Shown in pieces: positions 17,457-25,939 of a stretch of DNA of 64,000 nucleotides; position 1 is the first letter of the stretch, and every line of letters begins with the position of its first letter. The position numbers and the translations under genes were made by a program. The stretch covers positions 2,043,501 through 2,107,500 of the forward strand of contig NZ_CP110678.1 of the NCBI RefSeq assembly GCF_026167545.1, read 5' to 3'. This DNA comes from Sphingomonas sp. S1-29. Lineage in GTDB: Bacteria; Pseudomonadota; Alphaproteobacteria; Sphingomonadales; Sphingomonadaceae. The notes under the pieces were generated by a model that was not told the origin of the DNA, made no database searches, and saw only the letters and a list, made by a program, of their open reading frames with translations.

Positions 17457-19160
17457 ATGCAGGCGGTGGGCGACGAACGACTGAACTGGTGGCAGACGCG
17501 GTGGTTCGTGGCGGCGATGGCGTTCGTCGCGGCGATCCCGCTGCTGCTGCCCGACGTGCCGCCGTTGGTCGACCTGCCGGGCCATCTGGGGCGCTGGCGG
17601 GTGCAGCAGTCGATCGGCCAGGCGCCCTGGCTGGCCGACTGGTATAATTTCGAATGGCAGCTGATCGGCAATCTCGGGATCGACCTGCTGGTCGTGCCGC
17701 TCGAGCCGTTGCTGGGGCTCGAGCTCGCGGTAAAGCTGATCGTGATCGCGATTCCGGTGCTCACCGCGGTAGGATTGCTCTGGATCGCGCGCGAGGTGCA
17801 CGGGCGCATCCCCGCCACCGCCCTGTTCGCGCTGCCGATCGTCTACAGCTTCCCCTTCCATTTCGGCTTCGTCAATTTCGCGCTGGCGATGGCGCTGGCG
17901 CTCAATGCCTTCGCGCTGTGGCTGCGGCTCGCCAGGCTGGGGCATATCCGGCTGCGCGCGATCCTGTTCGTCCCGCTCGGCCTCGTGCTGTGGGTCACGC
18001 ACACCTATGGCTGGGGACTGCTCGGCGTGCTCGCCTTTTCGGGCGAGCTGATCCGCCAGCATGATCGCGGGCGCAACTGGTTCATCGCCGCGTTCTTCGC
18101 CGGGCTCCATTGCATCGTGCTGCTGCCGCCCGCGATCCTGATGCTGGTGTGGCGCACCGGCGGCGACGTCACCGGGCAGACCGCCGACTGGTTCAACTGG
18201 CGGATCAAGGCGCGCTGGGTGCTGATGATCTTTCGCGACCGCTGGGAATTGCTCGACATGGCGACGCTGGCGGCGTGCTTCCTGCTGCTGCTCAAGGGCG
18301 TGCGCGATCCCGCGATCGAATATTCGCGCAATCTGAGCCTGTCGGCACTGTTCCTGCTCGCGGTCTATCTGCTGCTGCCGCGCATCGTCTTCGGCTCGGC
18401 CTATGCCGATATGCGGCTCGCGCCCTTCCTGCTCGGCATCGCCTTGCTGGCGCTGCGCCCCAAGGCGGGGCTGTCGATCCGCGGCGCGTCGGTGGTCGCG
18501 GCGATCGGGATGGCGTTCTTCGTCGGGCGCGTGGCGGCGACGACGGTGAGCTTCTGGCAATATGACCAGAGCTATGACCGCCAGCTCGCCGCGCTCGACA
18601 AGCTGCCCGTCGGGGCGCGGCTGCTGACCTTCATCGGCGAGACCTGCCGCGACGAATGGACGATGTCGCGGCTCGAGCACCTCCCGGCGATGGCGCTGAC
18701 GCGCAAGCTCGCCTTTTCGAACGATCAATGGTCGATGGCGGGCGCGCAGATGCTGACGGTGAAATACGATCCCGGGCGCGGCTTCAACCATGACCCCTCG
18801 CAGATCGTCACCGACGTCAAATGCCCGCGGCAATATTGGCGGCCGATCGCGGTGGCGCTGACGCGCTTCCCGCGCAATGCGTTCGACTATGTCTGGATGG
18901 TCGATCCGCCGGCCTATGACCGCCGGCTCGAAGCCGGGCTCACGCCATTATGGCGCGACGGCAACAGCGCGTTGTTCCGCGTCGAGGACCGGCGGCCGCC
19001 GCGCTTGCTGATGCAGGATCTTGGCCCCTATGGGCCCGAATATTTCGAGGCGATCAGCCGCCGCCGGGCTTTCGGAAAGGCGTCATCTCGCCCAGGAACA
19101 CCTGTTCCTGCGCCACCGCCTCGCGCTCGCGCGCCAGGAAGTCGGCCACCGCGCGCCTGA
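17457..19160 (+). CDS. Multi-pass membrane protein of unknown function, GT-C-like layout
   Basis: A 567-residue protein with about ten hydrophobic segments in the first 370 residues and a soluble C-terminal third (about 375-530). The order of first TM helix, an extracytoplasmic acidic loop (PPLVDLPGHLGRWR) and further helices resembles GT-C membrane glycosyltransferases, but no diagnostic motif was found. The C-terminal part includes FIGETCRDEWTMSRLEHLPA and DYVWMVDPPAYDRRL. The last roughly 35 residues are Pro/Arg/Ala-rich and encoded opposite the end of the convergent DUF482 gene (107-bp overlap). It is divergent from the GT87-like gene, with 105 bp between. Confidence 0.7.
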   Translation: MQAVGDERLNWWQTRWFVAAMAFVAAIPLLLPDVPPLVDLPGHLGRWRVQQSIGQAPWLADWYNFEWQLIGNLGIDLLVVPLEPLLGLELAVKLIVIAIPVLTAVGLLWIAREVHGRIPATALFALPIVYSFPFHFGFVNFALAMALALNAFALWLRLARLGHIRLRAILFVPLGLVLWVTHTYGWGLLGVLAFSGELIRQHDRGRNWFIAAFFAGLHCIVLLPPAILMLVWRTGGDVTGQTADWFNWRIKARWVLMIFRDRWELLDMATLAACFLLLLKGVRDPAIEYSRNLSLSALFLLAVYLLLPRIVFGSAYADMRLAPFLLGIALLALRPKAGLSIRGASVVAAIGMAFFVGRVAATTVSFWQYDQSYDRQLAALDKLPVGARLLTFIGETCRDEWTMSRLEHLPAMALTRKLAFSNDQWSMAGAQMLTVKYDPGRGFNHDPSQIVTDVKCPRQYWRPIAVALTRFPRNAFDYVWMVDPPAYDRRLEAGLTPLWRDGNSALFRVEDRRPPRLLMQDLGPYGPEYFEAISRRRAFGKASSRPGTPVPAPPPRARAPGSRPPRA

Positions 19161-20199
19161 AGCCCGGGTTGGGCAGGTAATGCGCCGACCAGGTGGTGAT
19201 CGGCGCATAGCCGCGCGCCAGCTTGTGCTCGCCCTGCGCTCCCGCTTCGACGCGCTGCAGCCCGCGCGCGATCGCCACGTCGATCGCCTGGTAATAGCAA
19301 AGCTCGAAATGGAGGAAGGGCACGTCCTCGGTACAGCCCCAATAACGGCCATATAGCGCGTCGTCGCCGATCAGGTTGAGCGCGGCGGCGATCGGGCGAC
19401 CGTCGCGTTCGGCGACGATCATCAGCACGCGATCGGGCATCCGCTCGCCGAGCAGCGAGAAGCACGCGCGCGTCAGATAGGGCCGGCCCCATTTGCGGCT
19501 GCCGGTGTCCTGGTAGAAGACCCAGAAGGCATCCCAATACGCCTCGGTGATCTCGGCGCCGGTCAGGTGGCGGATCGTCAGCCCCTCGACCGCGGCGGCG
19601 CGTTCTTTGCGCACCCCCTTGCGCTTGCGGCTGGCGAGCGCGCCGAGGAAATCGTCGAAGCAGCCATAACCCTCGTTCGCCCAATGGAATTGGGTTCCCT
19701 GGCGGATCAGCCAGCCCGCCGCCTCGAAATGGCCGATCTGGGCTTCGTCGACGAAGGTCGCGTGCGCCGAGGATAATTCGTTCTGGTCGGTCACCGCCTC
19801 GATCGCGGCGATCAGCGCGGGGGCTTGGCGCTCGTCGCGCAGCAACAGTCGGGGGCCGGGCACCGGGGTGAAGGGCGCGGCGATCTGGAGCTTGGGGTAA
19901 TAAGTGCCGCCGGCGCGATCCCAGGCATCGGCCCAGCCCTGATCAAAGACATATTCGCCCTGGCTGTCGGCCTTGGCATAAGCGGGCACCGCGCCCGCGA
20001 TCCGGCCATCGGGCCCGTCGATCACGATCGGCGCCGCCTGCCACCCCGAGCGCCCGCCGACCGACCCCGATTCCTCGAGGATCGACAGGAAGGCGTGGCT
20101 GACAAAGGGGTTGCCCGAGCCGGCACAGGCGTCCCACTGGTCGGCGGGCAGGCCCGAGACGCCCTTGGCGATCCGCGCGAGAATGGGGGTGTCGCTCAC
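19054..20199 (-). CDS. DUF482/GNAT-fold peptidogalycan-type acyltransferase
   Basis: A 381-residue protein matching the DUF482 (FemAB-like GNAT) family. Recognisable segments are GNPFVSHAFLSILEESGSVG, ASRKRKGVRKERA, YWDAFWVFYQDTGSRKWGRP and LHFELCYYQAIDVAIARGL, then EAGAQGEHKLARGYAP, in family order. The biochemical role is not established. The frame is open to 20562, but the extra codons run opposite the mscS 3' end and look non-coding. The GTG at 20199 gives VSDTPILARIAKGVSGLP with the family length. It is the last gene of the sseA-metC-mscS run, 69 bp below mscS. Confidence 0.82.
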   Translation of the reverse strand: MSDTPILARIAKGVSGLPADQWDACAGSGNPFVSHAFLSILEESGSVGGRSGWQAAPIVIDGPDGRIAGAVPAYAKADSQGEYVFDQGWADAWDRAGGTYYPKLQIAAPFTPVPGPRLLLRDERQAPALIAAIEAVTDQNELSSAHATFVDEAQIGHFEAAGWLIRQGTQFHWANEGYGCFDDFLGALASRKRKGVRKERAAAVEGLTIRHLTGAEITEAYWDAFWVFYQDTGSRKWGRPYLTRACFSLLGERMPDRVLMIVAERDGRPIAAALNLIGDDALYGRYWGCTEDVPFLHFELCYYQAIDVAIARGLQRVEAGAQGEHKLARGYAPITTWSAHYLPNPGFRRAVADFLAREREAVAQEQVFLGEMTPFRKPGGG

Positions 20200-20267
20200 C
20201 CCGGCAGATGTAGAGCGGTTCGGCGCGGCTGCAACACCGCCATCGGGCCCAAACTCGCCTTCGGCTT

Positions 20268-21560
20268 TCAATCGGTTACCGCTGCCGGCGCCGCGGCGGG
20301 CCAGTTGCGCACATGGATGTCGCGCTGCGGGAACGGGATTTCGATGCCATGTTCCTTGAACAGCCACCACAGGCGGTTGAGCACGTCGGAGCGGACATTG
20401 CCGATGCCGCTTTCGGGATCGCTGACCCAGGCGAGGATCTCGTGCTCGACCGCATTGTCGCCGAACGCCGCGAGCCAGACATTGGGCTTGGGGCTTTTGA
20501 GCACGCGTGGGCTGTCGTTGGCGGCGCGCAGCATCAGCTCCTGCGCCAGCTTGAGGTCGCAATGGTATGAAACGCCGACCGGAATCCGCACGCGCACGTT
20601 GCGATCGGAGAAGGACCAGTTCTCGACCTCCTGCGTCATCAGATTCTCGTTGGGAATCAGATGCTCCTTGCCGTCGCGCGTGATGATGCTCACCGCGCGG
20701 ACCCCGATCTTGTTCACCTGCCCCACCGCCTCGCCGATCACGATGACATCGCCGGGCTTGATCGACCGGTCCATCAGCAGGATGATCCCGGCGATCAGGT
20801 TACCGATCGTCTTTTGCAGGCCGAAGCCGATCGCCAGCCCGAACGCACCGCCGAAGATCGCGAAGGTCGTCAGGTCGATGCCGAGCATGTCGACGCCGAC
20901 GAAGAAGGCGACGACGATCACGATGATCCCCGCCAGCTTCTGGAACAGCAGCTTCTGCGCGGGGTCGAAGCCGCGCGCCTGGCCGATCGCATGGTTGATC
21001 ACGCGGTTGGCGAGCCGCGCAATCGCATAGATCGCCACCGACGCGATGATCAGCGTGACGACCGAAAGCAAGGTGATCCGCTTCGATCCGACCTCGACCC
21101 CGATCCGCCCGAGTACCGTGGTGACCGGGGTAAGTCCGCCGACCGAATAGCTGAACAGCGACAGGAAGACGAACCCGGCGACCCCCCACGACACCCAGCG
21201 CGACAGGTTGGCACCGCGCAGCAGCGCGACCGTCGCGCGCGCCGCGGCGGCGCTGAGCGCGAAACCGATCGGCAGCGTCGCCAGCGCCGCCCAGCCGCGC
21301 GACGCCAGGATGATCGCCAGCAGCAGCGCGGCGCTGAGATGACGAACGATTGCGCAGATTCGCGGCTGGAACGGCCCGTCCTTCAGCCCGGCGCGGTCGG
21401 CGGCGAGCTGCGCCAGCCGCGGGCCGACCGTGCGCGAGGTGTACCAGCCGATCGCCAGCGCAGCGATCGTCAGCGCGCCGGCGATCGCGGCCTCGATCAA
21501 TTGCGGCTGGGTCGGCACGGTGAAGCCGTTCGCCGCGAGCCAGGTTGCAGCGACGTTCAT
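20268..21560 (-). CDS. MscS-family mechanosensitive ion channel
   Basis: A 430-residue inner-membrane channel protein. It has about five predicted helices, with the pore-lining segment in TTFAIFGGAFGLAIGFGLQK followed by TIGNLIAGIILLMDRSIKPGD. Next come the beta domain (VIVIGEAVGQVNKIGVR, LIPNENLMTQEVENWS) and the C-terminal alpha/beta domain ending in the typical FPQRDIHVRN. Such channels release solutes under hypo-osmotic shock. Its ATG overlaps the metC stop (ATGA at 21557-21560), so it is translated from the sseA-metC transcript. Confidence 0.93.
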   Translation of the reverse strand: MNVAATWLAANGFTVPTQPQLIEAAIAGALTIAALAIGWYTSRTVGPRLAQLAADRAGLKDGPFQPRICAIVRHLSAALLLAIILASRGWAALATLPIGFALSAAAARATVALLRGANLSRWVSWGVAGFVFLSLFSYSVGGLTPVTTVLGRIGVEVGSKRITLLSVVTLIIASVAIYAIARLANRVINHAIGQARGFDPAQKLLFQKLAGIIVIVVAFFVGVDMLGIDLTTFAIFGGAFGLAIGFGLQKTIGNLIAGIILLMDRSIKPGDVIVIGEAVGQVNKIGVRAVSIITRDGKEHLIPNENLMTQEVENWSFSDRNVRVRIPVGVSYHCDLKLAQELMLRAANDSPRVLKSPKPNVWLAAFGDNAVEHEILAWVSDPESGIGNVRSDVLNRLWWLFKEHGIEIPFPQRDIHVRNWPAAAPAAVTD

Positions 21561-22753
21561 CGCGCGGCGCGAAAGCGCGCAAGCCCCGCGTCGAGATCGG
21601 CGATCAGGTCGTCGACCGATTCGATTCCGATCTGCAACCGCACCAACGGCCCCTCGGCCTCCCAGCTGGTGCAGCTGCGATGATGTTGCGGATCGACCGG
21701 CAGCGCGAGGCTTTCGAACCCGCCCCAGCTATAGCCGATGCCGAAATGCGCGAGCCCGTCGATCAGCGCGGCGCGCGCCGCCTCGTCGCCGCCATCGAGC
21801 ACGAAGCTGAACAGCCCCGAGCCGCCCTTGAAATCGCGGACGAACACGTCGTTGCCGGGGCAATCGGGCAAGGCCGGGTGGAGCACCCGCGCGACATCGG
21901 GCTGTACCTTGAGCCATTGCGCGATCTGCAGCGCCGCGCTCCCTTGCGCCTTCAGCCGCAGCGCCATCGTCCGCAGGCCGCGGCTGCCGAGCCAGGCATC
22001 GTCGGGGCTGACGCATTGCCCCAATTGATAGGTTGCGGTGCGCAGCGCGTCGTAGCAGCCATGCCCCGCGGTCACCGATCCGAGCATCACGTCCGAATGC
22101 CCGACGACATATTTGGTGCAGGCGAGGATCGTGTAATCGACCCCGTGCGCGATCGCGGGGAACAGCAACGGCGTCGCCCAGGTATTGTCGAGCAGCGTCA
22201 CGATTCGATGCGCGCGCGCCGCCGCCACGATCGCGGGGACGTCCTGCACCTCGAAGGTCAGGCTGCCCGGACTTTCCATGAAGATCGCGCGGGTGCGCTC
22301 GCCGATCAGCTGCGCGATCCCCGCGCCGACCATCGGATCATAGAAGCGCGTCGTGATCCCCATCCGCGCGAGCAGCCCGCCCGCCAGCGCGCGGGTCGGG
22401 TCATAGCTGCTGTCGGGCAGCAGCAATTCGTCGCCGGGCGACAGCACCGCGAGCAACGCGGTGGCGATCGCCGCGACCCCCGAGGGATAGAGCAGGGTGC
22501 CGCTGGCGCCGGGCTCGAGCTCGGTCAGCGCGTCGGCCAGGCTCCACTGGGTCGGGGTGCCGCGGCGGCCATAGAATAGCCGGTGATGGGTGTCGCGCTT
22601 GCCCGGGGCGCGCAGATCGGCGACCGAATCGTAGAGGATCGTCGATGCGCGCCACACCGGCGGATTGACGATCCCCTGGGTCCATTCGGCGCGCCGCCCG
22701 GCCTGGACGACGCGCGTTTCATTGTCGATTTCGCCTTTACCGTCTGGATTCAC
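21557..22753 (-). CDS. metC: Cystathionine beta-lyase
   Basis: A PLP enzyme of the Cys/Met metabolism family that cleaves cystathionine to homocysteine, pyruvate and ammonia. The 398-residue product has FYGRRGTPTQ (substrate loop), LYPSGVAAIATALLAVL, LLDNTWATPLLF and the PLP-binding Lys214 in TKYVVGHSDVMLGSV; the VGHSD form is typical of beta-lyases. The GTG at 22753 overlaps the sseA stop in a GTGA arrangement; the longer frame upstream lies opposite sseA and is not used. Neighbours suggest a small sulfur-metabolism operon with sseA. Confidence 0.92.
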   Translation of the reverse strand: MNPDGKGEIDNETRVVQAGRRAEWTQGIVNPPVWRASTILYDSVADLRAPGKRDTHHRLFYGRRGTPTQWSLADALTELEPGASGTLLYPSGVAAIATALLAVLSPGDELLLPDSSYDPTRALAGGLLARMGITTRFYDPMVGAGIAQLIGERTRAIFMESPGSLTFEVQDVPAIVAAARAHRIVTLLDNTWATPLLFPAIAHGVDYTILACTKYVVGHSDVMLGSVTAGHGCYDALRTATYQLGQCVSPDDAWLGSRGLRTMALRLKAQGSAALQIAQWLKVQPDVARVLHPALPDCPGNDVFVRDFKGGSGLFSFVLDGGDEAARAALIDGLAHFGIGYSWGGFESLALPVDPQHHRSCTSWEAEGPLVRLQIGIESVDDLIADLDAGLARFRAAR

Positions 22754-23592
22754 GCCGCGCCCATCGCCTTTGGCGTGGTGCGGTCGGCACCCCATTCGGA
22801 CCAGCTGCCGTCGTACAAGGCCGCCTTGTTGCCGATCAGGTGCAGCCCGAAGGCGAGCACCGAGGCGGTGACCCCCGATCCGCAGGTGGTGACGATCGGC
22901 TTGGTGGTGTCGATGCCCGCGCCCTCGAACGCTGCCTTGATCGCTTGCTCGTCCTTGTAGGTGCCGTCCTCGTTGAGGATCGCCGAGATCGGCAGGTTGC
23001 GGCTGCCGGGAATGTGGCCGGCATGCGTCGCGGGGCGTGGATCGGGCTCCTCGCCGGTAAAGCGTGCTGCCGAGCGGGCATCGACCACCTGTTCGGCGCC
23101 GCTGTCGACATTGGCCTTCATCTGCTCGAGGTCGCGCAGATCCTTGCGGTCTTCCCACACGGTGAAGTGGCGATGGCGCAGCGTTTCCTTGCCGCTTGAA
23201 AGCTCGCGCTCCTCGGCCTTCCACTTGGCGAGCCCGCCGTCGAGGATCGCGACGTCGTGCGCGCCGAACGCCTTGAGCATGAACCACGCGCGCGCCGAGG
23301 TCTTGAGCGGGGCATCGTCGTACAGCACGATCCGGCTGCCATCGCCCAAGCCCAGCGACTGCATCCGGCTGGCGAATTTCTCGGCGGGGGGCATCATCAT
23401 CGGCAGGTTGCTGGTCGAATCGCGCAGCTCGCCAAGGTCCATGAACACCGCGCCGGGGATATGCCCCTTTTCATACTCGGCGGCGGCGTCGCGTCCGCCG
23501 GGTTCGGGCATGAACCAGGTGGCGTCGACCACCCGCAGGTCGCTCGCGCCGAGCTCGTTTGCAAGCCATTCGGTGGTCACCAGCGATTCCAT
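22750..23592 (-). CDS. sseA: 3-mercaptopyruvate sulfurtransferase
   Basis: A tandem-rhodanese protein of 280 residues that transfers sulfur from mercaptopyruvate to acceptors such as thioredoxin or cyanide. The inactive N-terminal rhodanese domain (about 1-140) includes HIPGAVFMDLGEL. The catalytic C-terminal domain has HIPGSRNLPIS and the active-site loop CGSGVTAS with Cys237; the CG(S/T)GVT form marks mercaptopyruvate rather than thiosulfate specificity. ATG 23592 is preceded by GCAGGAGAG. It leads the minus-strand run sseA-metC-mscS-DUF482. Confidence 0.93.
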   Translation of the reverse strand: MESLVTTEWLANELGASDLRVVDATWFMPEPGGRDAAAEYEKGHIPGAVFMDLGELRDSTSNLPMMMPPAEKFASRMQSLGLGDGSRIVLYDDAPLKTSARAWFMLKAFGAHDVAILDGGLAKWKAEERELSSGKETLRHRHFTVWEDRKDLRDLEQMKANVDSGAEQVVDARSAARFTGEEPDPRPATHAGHIPGSRNLPISAILNEDGTYKDEQAIKAAFEGAGIDTTKPIVTTCGSGVTASVLAFGLHLIGNKAALYDGSWSEWGADRTTPKAMGAA

Positions 23593-23661
23593 ATTTTCTC
23601 TCCTGCGGGGTCGTCGGCGCAACTCTAGAGCATCCGGGATCGGGGGCAACACCCGCTACTT

Positions 23662-23788
23662 CTCCCCTCCCTGAAAGGGAGGGGCTGGGGGTGGGTCGAG
23701 TAGGGGGTTCACCGAACCGCGGGTGCTCCGGGTAACCGTATCGCCCGGACCGTACCCACCCCCGACCCCTCCCTTTTAGGGAGGGGAG
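23662..23788. repeat. Family A REPIN-like repeat, complete copy
   Basis: Left hairpin CTCCCCTCCCTGAAAGGGAG and right hairpin CCCCTCCCTTTTAGGGAGGGG-type arms are connected by GGGCTGGGGGTGGGTCGAG and its complement ACCCACCCCCGACC around a variable 60-base core. It separates the sseA promoter region from the end of the photolyase gene. Confidence 0.87.
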
Positions 23789-23792
23789 AAGG

Positions 23793-25316
23793 CTACAACC
23801 TTGCCAGAAACCCCGCCGCCTGCGCCCGGAGCGCATCCTGCGTCTCGGCATCCATCCGGTCCCAGTTGCGATACGGCATCCCCAGCCGCTGGTTGTCGCC
23901 AAGCTTGCCGCGGTTGCGCGCCAGGAAATCCCAATACAGCGCGTTGAACGGGCAGGCATCGTCGCCCAGCCGCTGCTTCACGTCGTAGCGGCAATGGCCG
24001 CAATAATCGGACATCCGGTTGATATAGGCGCCCGACGAGGCATAGGGCTTCGACGCCAGCAGCCCGCCATCGCCGAACTGGCTCATCCCCAGCACATTGG
24101 GTGCCTCGACCCATTCATAGGCGTCGGCATAGACTTCGAGATACCAGCGCTGCACCTGCGCGGGATCGGCGCCGATCAGCAGCGCGAAATTGCCCGTGAT
24201 CATCAGCCGCTGGATATGGTGGGCATAGGCATGGTCGATCGTCTCGCGAACCGCCTGCGCCATGCAGTGCATGTCGGTGTCGCCGGTCCAGTAGAAGCCC
24301 GGCAGGTCGCGCCGCGCATTGAGGAAGTTGCGCTCGGTATATTCCGGCCCCTCGCGCCAATAGATGCCGCGGACATATTCGCGCCAGCCGATGATCTGGC
24401 GGATGAACCCCTCGGCGGCGTTGAGCGGCACGGCCCCCACGCGGTATCTTTTCTCGACCTCGCGGCACAGGTCGAGCGGGTCGAGCAGCCCGCAATTGAT
24501 GTAGGGCGACAGCACCGCGTGCCACAGGAAGGGCTCGCCGGTGACCATCGCGTCCTGATAATCGCCGAAGCTCGCCAGCGCGTGGGTGAGGAAATGCTCG
24601 CGCTGCGCCAGCGCGTCTTCGGGGGTCACCGCGAAATCGAACCCCTCGAGATCGCCGATATGATCGCCGAATCGGTCCGCCACCAGCGCCAGCACCTCGC
24701 GGGTGATCGCGTCGGGCGCGAACGACAGCGGCCGCGGCGGGCGTGCGCCCTTCTTGGCGGGCTTGCGATTCTCGGCGTCGTAATTCCACGCGCCGCCCTC
24801 GGGCTTGCCCTCGGCATCGAGCAGCAGCCCGGTCTTGCGCCGCATGCCGCGATAGAAGAATTCCATCCGCAACTGCTTCTTGTCCGCCGCCCATTGCTCG
24901 AAATCGGCATGGCTGGCGACGAAGCGATCGTCGGCGCGGATTTCGACCGCGCAATCGAAGCGATCCTCCCATGACTCGAGCATCGCGCGCACCCGCCATT
25001 CGCCGGCTTCGGTGACGACGATCCGTTCGGGCGAATACCGCTCGACCGCGCGCGCGACTTCGGCCGAAAAGCCGCCCTCATTCTGTGGGTCGTCGAGCTT
25101 CACATAATCGACGCGCCACCCCGCGCCGCGCAGCCGCTCGGCATGATGCCGCATCGCCGCAAAAAGCAGCGCGATCTTGCGCTGGTGATGCCGGACATAC
25201 GTCGCCTCGTCGACCACCTCCATCATCAGCACCACCGCGTCGGCGCGGTCGACGTCTTGCAGCGACGAGAGTGTGTCCGACAGCTGGTCGCCCAGCACCG
25301 GGATCAGGATCGTCAT
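23793..25316 (-). CDS. FeS-type (6-4) photolyase / cryptochrome
   Basis: A 507-residue protein of the iron-sulfur bacterial cryptochrome/photolyase class, whose known member PhrB of Agrobacterium repairs 6-4 photoproducts with blue light. The N-terminal half is a Rossmann-like domain ([14 protein letters not shown]). The C-terminal half is the helical FAD domain with [16 protein letters not shown] and [13 protein letters not shown]. Cluster cysteines appear as one in [10 protein letters not shown] and three in YCGHCRYD and DDACPF (residues 439, 442, 455, spacing x2 and x12), close to the PhrB pattern. It is divergent from queF with 44 bp between starts. Confidence 0.93.
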   Translation of the reverse strand: MTILIPVLGDQLSDTLSSLQDVDRADAVVLMMEVVDEATYVRHHQRKIALLFAAMRHHAERLRGAGWRVDYVKLDDPQNEGGFSAEVARAVERYSPERIVVTEAGEWRVRAMLESWEDRFDCAVEIRADDRFVASHADFEQWAADKKQLRMEFFYRGMRRKTGLLLDAEGKPEGGAWNYDAENRKPAKKGARPPRPLSFAPDAITREVLALVADRFGDHIGDLEGFDFAVTPEDALAQREHFLTHALASFGDYQDAMVTGEPFLWHAVLSPYINCGLLDPLDLCREVEKRYRVGAVPLNAAEGFIRQIIGWREYVRGIYWREGPEYTERNFLNARRDLPGFYWTGDTDMHCMAQAVRETIDHAYAHHIQRLMITGNFALLIGADPAQVQRWYLEVYADAYEWVEAPNVLGMSQFGDGGLLASKPYASSGAYINRMSDYCGHCRYDVKQRLGDDACPFNALYWDFLARNRGKLGDNQRLGMPYRNWDRMDAETQDALRAQAAGFLARL

Positions 25317-25360
25317 GCGTATGCTTCCATGTCTGCCGGCTCCATCCTACATCGCTGCGC

Positions 25361-25807
25361 ATGACCCCCAAATTCCTTGGCCAGACCGCCGCCCTCCCCG
25401 CATCGCCCGAAGCAGCGACGCTAGACTATGTTCCCAATCCGCGCGCGGGGCTTGCCTATTGCGTACGCTTCGTATCCCCCGAATTCACCTCGCTCTGCCC
25501 GGTGACCGGCCAGCCCGATTTCGCGCATCTGGTGATCGACTATGTCCCAGGCGACACGATCGTCGAATCGAAATCGCTCAAACTGTTCCTCGGCAGCTTC
25601 CGCAACCATGCCGCGTTCCACGAGGATTGCACCGTCGGCATCGGCGACCGGCTGTTCCGCGAGATGGCGCCCAAATGGCTGCGGATCGGCGGCTATTGGT
25701 ATCCGCGCGGCGGCATTCCAATCGACGTCTTCTGGCAATCGGGCGCCCCGCCGCAGGACGTGTGGATTCCCGACCAGGAAGTGCCGGGCTATCGCGGCCG
25801 CGGCTGA
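25361..25807 (+). CDS. queF: preQ0 reductase QueF (NADPH-dependent 7-cyano-7-deazaguanine reductase)
   Basis: QueF reduces the nitrile of preQ0 to preQ1 in queuosine tRNA-modification synthesis. The 148-residue product is the short unimodular type. It shows the catalytic Cys in [16 protein letters not shown], the family motif [15 protein letters not shown] and a C-terminal [18 protein letters not shown] 25361 fits the family start; longer frames upstream run opposite the photolyase. No preQ1 riboswitch-like element could be seen in the 44-bp leader. Confidence 0.95.
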   Translation: MTPKFLGQTAALPASPEAATLDYVPNPRAGLAYCVRFVSPEFTSLCPVTGQPDFAHLVIDYVPGDTIVESKSLKLFLGSFRNHAAFHEDCTVGIGDRLFREMAPKWLRIGGYWYPRGGIPIDVFWQSGAPPQDVWIPDQEVPGYRGRG

Positions 25808-25830
25808 CTGAACATCGGGTGCCAAACATC

Positions 25831-25865
25831 GCAACAGTGGTGTTGCGTTGCACAATTGTTGCAAC
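25831..25865. promoter_or_regulatory. Two adjacent inverted repeats upstream of the GT4-GH130 unit
   Basis: GCAACAGTGGTGTTGC (25831-25846) is a perfect 6-bp inverted repeat with a 4-bp centre. It is followed directly by GTTGCACAATTGTTGCAAC (25847-25865), a 19-bp near-palindrome with 8 of 9 outer pairs matching when one inner position pair is ignored. Both share GCAAC/GTTGC half-sites, so they look like tandem operators for one dimeric regulator. They lie 75-110 bp before the GT4 start. The regulator is not identified. Confidence 0.5.
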
Positions 25866-25939
25866 CATATTGCGGATAAAACGTTGGGAGATCGTAACCG
25901 GCTGAGATGCCGCTCTTTAACATTGCTGGAGGGAAACGG

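Noticed and set aside
17361-18833. A 490-codon minus-strand frame opposite the membrane protein
   Set aside because: It is Gln/Arg/His-rich without domain motifs and lies opposite a gene with regular hydrophobic helices on the plus strand.
25317-25360. preQ1 riboswitch in front of queF
   Set aside because: The 44-bp gap to the divergent photolyase start is too short and shows no aptamer-like hairpin with an A-rich tail.
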